Shown here: positions 22,936 to 29,342 of the stretch, piece after piece
Position numbering within the stretch: the stretch's first letter is position 1
Layout: each line of letters opens with the position of its first letter
IMG/VR virus record: IMGVR_UViG_3300027734_000242
Span: 1-29,342 of that record
DNA length: 29,342 nucleotides
Strand: one strand, 5' to 3'
Source: a virus
Notes under the pieces: generated by a model
What the model was told of the DNA's origin: nothing
Seen by the model: the letters and a program-made list of their open reading frames with translations, nothing else
The model's database searches: none
Position numbers and translations under genes: made by a program

Positions 22936-23709
22936 ATGTCAAACCCAACTACAAGATCGCAGTTCAAAGACTACTGTCTACGCAGACTTGGGTTTCCTGT
23001 CATTGAAATAAACGTAGATGATGACCAAATTGAAGATAGAATCGATGATGCATTACAATATTGGCAAGATTATCATTTTGATGGGTTACAAAAAGTCTAT
23101 TACATTAAAGCGATAAGTCAAACAGATGTTAATAACAAATATTTAGATTTGACTCAGGCAAAAGATAGAGCTAATAATACTTTAGATATTGTTGGTGTGA
23201 CCAGGATATTTCCTGTCACAGATTCGCAAGCATCTATAAGTATGTTTGATCTACGATATCAGTTGCGCCTAAACGAATTATACGACTTCACTTCTGCATC
23301 ATATATTAATTATACTATGACGATGCAACATTTAAGGTCATTGGAGATATTGTTTTCTGGTGAAGTGCCAATTCGTTTTCAACGACATATGCAGAGATTG
23401 TATATCGATTGGGCATGGGGAAATTATGAAGCACCAGTCGGAACAGTTGTTATTGCAGAGTGTTATGCAGCCATCGATCCTGCAGCATACACAAAAGTAT
23501 GGAATGATCGTTGGTTAAAAGAATATGCAACTGCATTAATCAAAAGAACTTGGGGAAATAATATGAAAAAATTCTCAGGTCTACAATTGCCTGGTGGTGT
23601 AACACTCAATGGAGATAAAGTTTTTCAAGAGGCAACGGAAGAAATTGCAAAACTTGAAGAACAAATGCAAACTAATTATGGTGCACCGTTAGAATTTTTT
23701 ATGAATTAA
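22936..23709 (+). CDS. gp13: Neck protein gp13
   Basis: 257 aa, recognisable as T4 gp13 family: RSQFKDYCLRRLGFPVIEIN, DDDQIEDRIDDALQYWQDYH, then FDGLQKVYYIKAI, and PAAYTKVWNDRWLKEYATAL with LIKRTWGNN. gp13 and gp14 form the neck that closes the filled head and receives the tail. T4 gp13 is 309 aa; shorter forms are usual in aquatic T4-like phages. The gene order 13-14-15 is canonical. Confidence 0.93.
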   Translation: MSNPTTRSQFKDYCLRRLGFPVIEINVDDDQIEDRIDDALQYWQDYHFDGLQKVYYIKAISQTDVNNKYLDLTQAKDRANNTLDIVGVTRIFPVTDSQASISMFDLRYQLRLNELYDFTSASYINYTMTMQHLRSLEILFSGEVPIRFQRHMQRLYIDWAWGNYEAPVGTVVIAECYAAIDPAAYTKVWNDRWLKEYATALIKRTWGNNMKKFSGLQLPGGVTLNGDKVFQEATEEIAKLEEQMQTNYGAPLEFFMN

Positions 23710-23710
23710 A

Positions 23711-24880
23711 ATGGCAACTTCATCATATTTCAACAACTATGGTGCTCACTCAGAGCAAAGACTAATAGAAGATATTATTGTAGAATCTATTAAGATAATG
23801 GGATTCGACGCATTTTATCTTCCCAACGATAATGATGCAGCAAGAGATTTATTATTTGGTGAAGATCCAGTAAAAAAATTTAGAAGTGCATTTCCATTAG
23901 AATTATATCTTTCAAACTCAACTGAGTATATGGGTGAAAAAGAATTCTTTTCTAAATTTGGTCTTGAAATTAAAAACAATGTTAATGTAATTCTATCGAA
24001 ACGATCATTTTCACAAAGAGTTCCACAGAATGCTTTTACTAGACCTAGGGAAGGCGATCTGATTTATGTACCGTTTATGAATGGCACAGGTGAATTATAT
24101 GAAATTAAATTTACAAATCAAACAAAAGATTTCTTTATGTTGGGTAGAAAAGTTCCATATTTTTATGAATTAGAATTGGAGAAATTCAAGTATTCACAAG
24201 AAGTCATTGAAACCGGGGTTGATATTATTGATGAAGTCTTAACTCAATCTGCATATACAATAACATTAAAAGTAATAAAAGATTTGAAACAAGTTTACGC
24301 CTCTACTAATTGGTCTTCAGGATTATATGACAATAAAAACATAGTTATTGATCCTATAAATAATACTTTTTCAATTGAATTAGGTAATTTAAGAATAGGA
24401 GACACAATTCTATATAAAACGACATATACTTCAGATGAAGTGTCAGCAAAAATAGTTAATATAGCAACATTCGGTATTACTAATTATAATATAACAACAG
24501 ATTCTGATATTATAGGTTTGTATGTGTTAACGGAATTTACTATTTTACCTAGGAATGTGGCGAATTATGGTTATGGAACATACGAAATTAAAGAAACTGT
24601 ATATCAGTCTACGGATGGAACATACAATAATGCCACATGTGAGGCGACACTACAGAGTTGGACACCATTAACTGGAGAAATAACAATTACAAATATAAAT
24701 GGTGAATTTGCATCAAACACCTATGTGTACGGTGTAACAAGCGGTGCATATCGTTATGTTACAGACTATGATGCGATGGAAACGGCACCAAAAAATGAAA
24801 ACTTCGACAATAAATTTATCGAAGATGCTGCCAATCAGATCATCAATACGACAGAAATCAATCCTTTTGGTGATATTTAA
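23711..24880 (+). CDS. gp14: Neck protein gp14, enlarged
   Basis: 389 aa. The N-terminal part is typical gp14 (SEQRLIEDIIVESIKIMGFD, YLPNDN, GEDPVKKFRSAFPLELYLSN, EKEFFSKFGLEIKNNVNVIL) and the end NPFGDI matches the family. T4 gp14 is 256 aa, so about 130 residues are extra, mostly a beta-rich interior segment near residues 195-350 with an ETVYQSTDGTYN / ITNINGEFASNT fold. The stop overlaps the gp15 start (TAATG). Confidence 0.9.
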   Translation: MATSSYFNNYGAHSEQRLIEDIIVESIKIMGFDAFYLPNDNDAARDLLFGEDPVKKFRSAFPLELYLSNSTEYMGEKEFFSKFGLEIKNNVNVILSKRSFSQRVPQNAFTRPREGDLIYVPFMNGTGELYEIKFTNQTKDFFMLGRKVPYFYELELEKFKYSQEVIETGVDIIDEVLTQSAYTITLKVIKDLKQVYASTNWSSGLYDNKNIVIDPINNTFSIELGNLRIGDTILYKTTYTSDEVSAKIVNIATFGITNYNITTDSDIIGLYVLTEFTILPRNVANYGYGTYEIKETVYQSTDGTYNNATCEATLQSWTPLTGEITITNINGEFASNTYVYGVTSGAYRYVTDYDAMETAPKNENFDNKFIEDAANQIINTTEINPFGDI

Positions 24881-25743
24881 TGGCAAATATAACTTACAAT
24901 AGAATCATAAGGAAAATAACACTAGCATTTGGTGGTTTGTTTAATAATATCACAATGGTTCGGTATAACTTAGATGAAACCGAACAAGAAAGGTTAATAG
25001 TTCCTATAGCATATGGCACAAAAGAACTATATGTTTCTCGTTTAGAAGGCGATCCAGATTTAGATAAACAAGTCCAGATCACTTTACCAAGGTTCTCATA
25101 CATTCTAAACGATATTTCTTACGATTCTTCTAGAAAATTAAATACGAATGTTCGAACCTTTACAAGAGCAAGTACCGGAGCAGTTAGTTCACAGTATAAT
25201 CCAGTACCATATGATTTAAATTATACACTATATTTGTATGTCAGAAATATAGAAGATGGTACACAATTAATCGAACATATTTTACCGTATTTTACACCAG
25301 ATTACACTATTAAAGTTGACTTAATAGAAGAGATGGGAGTAACAAAAGAAATTCCAATTATATTAAAGAGTGTGAGCAATGATATCACTTATGAAGGAAA
25401 TAGAGAATCCGAAACACGATACGTTGTATGGACTTTAAACTTTACCGCAAAGGCATACATATATGGCAAGACTGCTGGTAATGTCGGACTGATTAGAAAT
25501 TCTATTGCAAATATTTATGACTATGATAGTGAAACTAAATTGGCAAAAATTTATGTTACTCCAACACCTACTGACGCAAATGTTGGAAATACATATGCAT
25601 ACACAACGACAACGATGGAATTCCCAAATATTGTAGAGGGGTTAAATATACCTGCAAACTTTGCCGGTGATGCATTAGTACAGGTTGGCGTAGATGATTT
25701 AAATTCATTACAAGAACGTATCACAGATTTAAATAGAGGATAG
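24880..25743 (+). CDS. gp15: Tail sheath terminator gp15
   Basis: 287 aa, close to T4 gp15 (272 aa). Landmarks: the hydrophobic start ITLAFGGLFNNITMVRYN, then ERLIVPIAYGTKELYVSRLE, LPRFSYILNDISYDSSRKLN, PYDLNYTLYLYVRNIEDG and LPYFTPDYTIKV. gp15 caps the tail tube and sheath and joins the tail to the neck. Confidence 0.93.
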   Translation: MANITYNRIIRKITLAFGGLFNNITMVRYNLDETEQERLIVPIAYGTKELYVSRLEGDPDLDKQVQITLPRFSYILNDISYDSSRKLNTNVRTFTRASTGAVSSQYNPVPYDLNYTLYLYVRNIEDGTQLIEHILPYFTPDYTIKVDLIEEMGVTKEIPIILKSVSNDITYEGNRESETRYVVWTLNFTAKAYIYGKTAGNVGLIRNSIANIYDYDSETKLAKIYVTPTPTDANVGNTYAYTTTTMEFPNIVEGLNIPANFAGDALVQVGVDDLNSLQERITDLNRG

Positions 25744-25748
25744 TTAAA

Positions 25749-26582
25749 ATGTCTAGAACATTGCAATTTAAACGGTATTCACAATCAACTGTTGCAGGTA
25801 TAACAGGTGCGGCAGGAGAACTGATAATTGATACAACAAATAATATTCTCACGGTTCACGATGGTGTTACCCGAGGCGGCTATTCTGTTGGTGTTTCCGC
25901 CAATACTGTAAATATTGTTTTTAATAAAGCAAATACGAGCAATATTATAGCGCAAGCATCGTTTGACCAAGGAAATTCAACACTTATTCTGGTGCAATCT
26001 TCATTCGATAAAGCAAACTCTGCGAATGTTCTAGCACAAGCTGCATTTGATAAAGCAAATACTCCAGGCTCGGGACAATTTGCTTTCGAAAAAGCCAACT
26101 CTGCCAATGTTTTAGCACAATCAGCATTTAATCAAGCAAATACTGCGTCTTCAAATACCATTTATTTGCAAGGTGGTTTAAATACTGCTAATTCAAATAC
26201 TGCATATCTTCAAGGTGCTCTAAACACAGCAAATACAAATATAAATGCTGCATCACAAACCGTTCCACAAAATGCACAAACTACAAATTATACTTTAGTT
26301 AATTCTGATGCAGGTAAACATTTATATTATACCCAATCAGCAAACGTAAATTTATATATTCCTTGGTCATCGAATGCATCGTTTGCAAACGGTACAACAA
26401 TTATGGTTGTATCAAGAACAACATCAAGTGCGAACGTAACTGTTACACCAAACACTGGCGTTACAATGTATCTTGCTGGCAACACAACGTCAGCATCACG
26501 CAACGTGACAACATATGGTATGGCCACACTTATTCAAGTCGCAGCAAACACATGGTTTATTAATGGTACAGGAGTTGCATAA
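25749..26582 (+). CDS. Short tail fibre, inserted between gp15 and gp16
   Basis: 277 aa, AGGATAGTTAAAATG start. The N-terminus (TLQFKRYSQ, GAAGELIIDTTNNILTVHDG, RGGYSVG) is the same module as in the 832-aa fibre at 5221. Residues 60-160 carry the AQAAFDKANT and LQGGLNTAN shaft repeats. The C-terminal 100 residues form a compact beta domain (AGKHLYYTQSANVNLYIPWS, TIMVVSRTTSSANVTVTP, WFINGTGVA) common at fibre ends. It is in effect a shortened paralogue of the big fibre with another tip. Confidence 0.8.
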   Translation: MSRTLQFKRYSQSTVAGITGAAGELIIDTTNNILTVHDGVTRGGYSVGVSANTVNIVFNKANTSNIIAQASFDQGNSTLILVQSSFDKANSANVLAQAAFDKANTPGSGQFAFEKANSANVLAQSAFNQANTASSNTIYLQGGLNTANSNTAYLQGALNTANTNINAASQTVPQNAQTTNYTLVNSDAGKHLYYTQSANVNLYIPWSSNASFANGTTIMVVSRTTSSANVTVTPNTGVTMYLAGNTTSASRNVTTYGMATLIQVAANTWFINGTGVA

Positions 26583-27208
26583 TGAGTGCAATAATGGCCA
26601 TGGCTGTTAGTAATAATGTTCCAGTATCACCTATAGCCGTAGCCGCTAATCCGCCGCCATCTATTGAAGTTTTATTAGTTGGTGGCGGGGGGTACGGCCA
26701 AGGGTTTAGCGGGTCATTTGGCCAGCCCGGCGGCGGTGGTGGCATTGTTTACAATACGGCTTTCTCTATTACCATTGGCACTACTTATTCTAGTAGTATT
26801 GGCGTAACCGGCGCAACAACCGCAACTAGCTCTACTTTTAGCACCTATACCGCTGGAGGTGGTGGTGGCAGCAGCGCTGGATTAGCAAGTTCAGGAACTG
26901 GCGCGACAACCGTATTGAATGGTCAAAATGCGGGCACTGGAAATAATTACGCAAGCTCTATTTCTGGGTCATCAGTAACTTATGCTTATTCTGGTGCCGG
27001 AACCCCTGGTAGCGGTGGTTTCGGATCAACACCAAATCCGGGAGCATCACCGCCCAGTCCTGGCCAAAATGGCGTATTAATCATTGCCTATCCCAGCACT
27101 TATGACGCAGCCGTTACTGTTACTGGAACATACACCGTAAGCACCACAGCCAGAACCGGATACCGCGTATATACGTTTACCAGCGGCTCTGGATCAATTA
27201 AGTGGTAA
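26582..27208 (+). CDS. Glycine-rich adhesin, short paralogue
   Basis: 208 aa, start overlaps the previous stop (TAATG). After a short leader it shows PPSIEVLLVGGGGYGQ, Gly-rich runs (GQPGGGGGIVY, TAGGGGGSS), then GVLIIAYPSTYDAAVTVTG and YTVSTTARTGYRVYTFTSGS. The N-terminal VEYLVVGGGG and C-terminal VVILAYP plus YTVSTT..GYRVYTFT layout equals that of the 356-aa adhesin at 17945. GC content is higher than in its neighbours. It probably tips the fibre encoded just upstream. Confidence 0.78.
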   Translation: MSAIMAMAVSNNVPVSPIAVAANPPPSIEVLLVGGGGYGQGFSGSFGQPGGGGGIVYNTAFSITIGTTYSSSIGVTGATTATSSTFSTYTAGGGGGSSAGLASSGTGATTVLNGQNAGTGNNYASSISGSSVTYAYSGAGTPGSGGFGSTPNPGASPPSPGQNGVLIIAYPSTYDAAVTVTGTYTVSTTARTGYRVYTFTSGSGSIKW

Positions 27209-27228
27209 ACCGATAACATTAAAAATGA

Positions 27229-27236
27229 TATAAATA
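27229..27236 (+). promoter_or_regulatory. TATAAATA overlapping the gp16 start codon
   Basis: An exact late-promoter octamer whose last A is the A of the gp16 ATG. A transcript starting about six bases downstream would lack that ATG, so either it serves gp17 and a shorter gp16 (Met at 27257, or 27430), or it is a chance match. Confidence 0.4.
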
Positions 27237-27672
27237 TGAACACTTTTACAAAAAACATGGAAGACATCTTTGATGTGAAACCTATTGATGAAAAAAAAAA
27301 AGTTACGCCGTAGCTGAAGTTTCTTCCAGTAAAGATATTGTACCTGCAAATATCGATGAAGATTTAAATGATGCATATCAACAATCAAAAGAAAATCTAC
27401 AAGATATTATAGATCAAGGTAAAGAAGCAATGGAAGAAATTCTAGAGATTGCAAAACAATCTCAGCATCCTCGTGCGTTCGAAGTATTTGGTGGTATACT
27501 AAAGAATGTTGTTGATGCAAATAAAGAATTGTTGGCAATGCAAAAACAAATGCGAGATATGAATAATAAAAAAGAAACAAACAATACTAATATTGATAAA
27601 GCTATATTCGTAGGTTCTACAGCAGAATTAAGTAAATTGTTAAAAGGCAATAATGAAAGACAACTATCGTGA
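27236..27672 (+). CDS. gp16: Small terminase subunit gp16, reading frame broken at an A11 run
   Basis: Frame 1 from ATG 27236 gives 25 residues (MNTFTKNMEDIFDVKPIDEK, then KKVTP) and stops at TAG 27311. The remaining frame, one base back (-1), is open from 27292 to TGA 27670: SYAVAEVSSSKDIVP, a helical region, SQHPRAFEVFGGILKNVVDA, ending KGNNERQLS. The run of eleven A at 27291-27301 lies exactly in the overlap of the two frames. Joined by a -1 shift (equal to one extra A) the product is 145 aa, near the gp16 size (T4: 164 aa). Position before gp17, with a 20-base overlap, and the acidic N-terminus support gp16, which recognises DNA and stimulates gp17. No clear ribosome binding site precedes 27236. 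Confidence 0.75.
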
Positions 27673-29320
27673 CAATCCGTTACTCAAAAGAGTTGGCGTT
27701 GATATACAGTACACGGAAGAACAGGTACAAGAGTATATAAAGTGTGCTAAAGATCCAATTTATTTTGCAAAGTATATAAAAATTATCACACTAGATGATG
27801 GTTTAGTACCATTTAAATTGTATGATTTTCAGGAAGAAATGGTCAAAATCTTTCATGAAAATAGATTTGTTATTACGAAATGCCCTCGTCAGGTTGGTAA
27901 AACTACCACAACAGTTGCATATCTACTATGGGCATCTCTGTTTCAAGACTCACAAAACATTGCAATTCTCGCCAATCGAGGACAAACGGCAAGAGATATT
28001 TTAGGTAAGTATCAACTCGCATACGAAAACTTACCGCAATGGTTACAACAAGGTGTCATCACCTGGAACAAAAGTTATGTCGAACTGGAGAACGGGTCAA
28101 AGATCGTTGCATCGTCGACCTCCTCGTCTGCGGCACGGTCAGGATCGTTTAATATCGTGTTTCTAGATGAGTTTGCATTCGTGCCAGGTAATATCGCCAA
28201 TGAGTTTTTTACGTCTGTTTACCCTGTTATTACTGCTGGTACAAAAACAAAAATCATTATTGTTTCCACTCCTAACGGTATGAATCTGTTCTATAAGATA
28301 TGGACAGATGCCGTTAACAAGAGAAACAATTATATTCCATTTGAAATTCACTGGTCTATGGTACCAGGAAGAGATGAAAAATGGAAAGAAGAAACAATAA
28401 AAAATACATCAGAACATCAGTTTAGGCAGGAGTTTGAAACTGAATTCTTAGGATCCACAAACACATTAATAACTGGAACAAAACTGCAACAATTGGTATA
28501 TCAACAACCAATTGCACAACATGATAATATTTTAATATATGAACATCCAATTAAAGGTGATGATGATAAGAAAAAAGACCATCTATACGCAATTATTGTG
28601 GATGTGTCTGAAGGCAGAAATATGGACTCATCTGTATTTTGCGTGATTGATATATCGACAACACCATACAAACAAGTTGCAGTTTATAAAAATGCTGCAA
28701 TATCGCCAATATTATTTCCAACAGTCATTTATAATGCGGCAAAGTATTACAATGATGCGTATATTTTGGTAGAAATAAATAACAACCCACAAGTGGCAGA
28801 TGTTATACATCAAGATTTAGAATACGAAAACCTTTTAAAAGTATTTACCGGAAACAAAAAACCACAACAACTTTCTTCTGGTTTTGGCAGAGGTGTACAA
28901 ATGGGTCTCAAAATGTCACCTGCCGTTAAGAGAATCGGATGTTCTAATCTAAAAACTTTAATTGAAGGCAACAAATTAGTGATACAAGATTTTGATACAA
29001 TTTCGGAATTAACAACATTTGTTGCAAATAAAACATCTTTTGCAGCAGAAGAAGGTGCAAATGATGACCTTGCAATGGCACTAGTTATTTTTGCATGGGC
29101 AACTACACAAAAATATTTTAGAGAAATTGTGAACCATGATATTAGAAAACAACTTCAATTAGAAAATATGAATCAACATGATGAAGATGTTTTACCTGCA
29201 CCAATTATAGAAACTGGTCTTGAAAGTCCTTTTGAATTAATGGGTGGAGATTTGTGGGAACTTGCAGATGGCGGACCCACTTATGATAGTTATATAAAAG
29301 ACTTTCATAAAAATCTCTAA
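27653..29320 (+). CDS. gp17: Large terminase subunit gp17 (packaging ATPase/nuclease)
   Basis: 555 aa (T4: 610), starting inside the gp16 end with AAAGGCAATA upstream. ATPase domain: adenine motif region FKLYDFQEEMV, Walker A CPRQVGKT (77-84), Walker B NIVFLDEF (167-174, D172, E173), coupling motif IIIVSTPNG (201-209). RNase H-like nuclease: Asp317 in IIVDVSEGRNMDSS, Glu374 in ILVEINNNPQ, and Asp471/472 in GANDDLAMALVIFAW. It pumps DNA into the prohead and cuts the concatemer. No intein or intron interrupts it. Confidence 0.97.
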   Translation: MKDNYRDNPLLKRVGVDIQYTEEQVQEYIKCAKDPIYFAKYIKIITLDDGLVPFKLYDFQEEMVKIFHENRFVITKCPRQVGKTTTTVAYLLWASLFQDSQNIAILANRGQTARDILGKYQLAYENLPQWLQQGVITWNKSYVELENGSKIVASSTSSSAARSGSFNIVFLDEFAFVPGNIANEFFTSVYPVITAGTKTKIIIVSTPNGMNLFYKIWTDAVNKRNNYIPFEIHWSMVPGRDEKWKEETIKNTSEHQFRQEFETEFLGSTNTLITGTKLQQLVYQQPIAQHDNILIYEHPIKGDDDKKKDHLYAIIVDVSEGRNMDSSVFCVIDISTTPYKQVAVYKNAAISPILFPTVIYNAAKYYNDAYILVEINNNPQVADVIHQDLEYENLLKVFTGNKKPQQLSSGFGRGVQMGLKMSPAVKRIGCSNLKTLIEGNKLVIQDFDTISELTTFVANKTSFAAEEGANDDLAMALVIFAWATTQKYFREIVNHDIRKQLQLENMNQHDEDVLPAPIIETGLESPFELMGGDLWELADGGPTYDSYIKDFHKNL

Positions 29321-29331
29321 ACACTCGTATT

Positions 29332-29339
29332 CATAAATA
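29332..29339 (+). promoter_or_regulatory. Late promoter-like CATAAATA at the window end
   Basis: CATAAATA, one base from the late consensus, lies 12 bases after the gp17 stop. In T4 order the next gene is 18 (tail sheath), a strongly expressed late gene. Confidence 0.5.
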
Positions 29340-29342
29340 TCA

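Noticed and set aside
27430-27672. Stand-alone 80-aa gene starting at 27430
   Set aside because: The same frame stays open upstream to the A run and joins a gp16-like N-terminus there, so a frameshifted gp16 explains it better.
1-29342. Diversity-generating retroelement near the tropism-like fibres
   Set aside because: The Mtd-like N-termini suggested one, but there is no reverse transcriptase and no template/variable repeat pair with adenine-specific differences.
1-29342. tRNA genes, integrase, insertion sequences
   Set aside because: No gap is large enough for a tRNA outside coding frames and no recombinase or transposase motif was found.

Overview
The window is a gene-dense stretch of a T4-like myovirus genome (class Caudoviricetes). 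All supported genes lie on the + strand, most are packed with TAATG-type overlaps or gaps under 40 bases, and the DNA is AT-rich. The anchor is the right end, where T4 neck and packaging genes follow in canonical order: gp13 (22936), gp14 (23711), gp15 (24880), gp16 (27236, apparently frameshifted) and gp17, the large terminase (27653). A late-promoter-like CATAAATA ends the window where tail-sheath gene 18 would be expected. The protein style (collagen-like and 'AFDKANTA' fibres, glycine-rich adhesins, enzymes among the fibre genes) resembles T4-like phages of marine and freshwater bacteria. The host cannot be named. A tripartite-tricarboxylate-type binding protein hints at a proteobacterium that uses such transporters.

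Layout. (1) 1-2670: the 3' part of a long tail fibre with eleven 66-bp tandem repeats, a collagen-like shaft and an S74 self-cleaving chaperone. A 2-oxoglutarate/Fe(II) oxygenase-like gene and a glycosyltransferase-methyltransferase fusion follow (2686-4508). (2) 4534-10978: two small virion proteins, an 832-aa fibre and a 1081-aa virion protein. (3) 10987-22905: two parallel copies of a fibre-tip module. Each reads: small 'MITPIVTDA' protein, small beta-rich protein, tip protein, second tip protein, tail-fibre assembly chaperone. Copy A (10987-19479) carries a 5.7-kb enzyme cassette between its two tips. Copy B (19520-22905) has none. (4) 22936-29320: neck and terminase genes, with two extra fibre/adhesin genes inserted between gp15 and gp16.

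The cassette (12276-17944) is the most unusual part. In order it encodes an asparagine-synthetase-like PP-loop protein, a secreted TctC/Bug-type solute-binding protein, a 51-aa small protein, a SAM methyltransferase, a sulfotransferase-like protein, a small Cys-rich zinc-binding-like protein, a ferritin-like di-iron protein, a class I glutamine amidotransferase and a 148-aa unknown with a CPGC motif. A split glutamine-dependent ligase together with oxidising, methylating and sulfating enzymes suggests a small-molecule or glycan-modifying pathway carried by the phage. No substrate can be read from the sequence. The fibre modules around it would determine host range.

TATAAATA-like late promoters stand before several transcription blocks (4504, 15956, 19011, 19481, 21321, 22901, 27229, 29332), consistent with late expression of virion genes. 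I saw no tRNA, CRISPR array, integrase, reverse transcriptase or insertion sequence.
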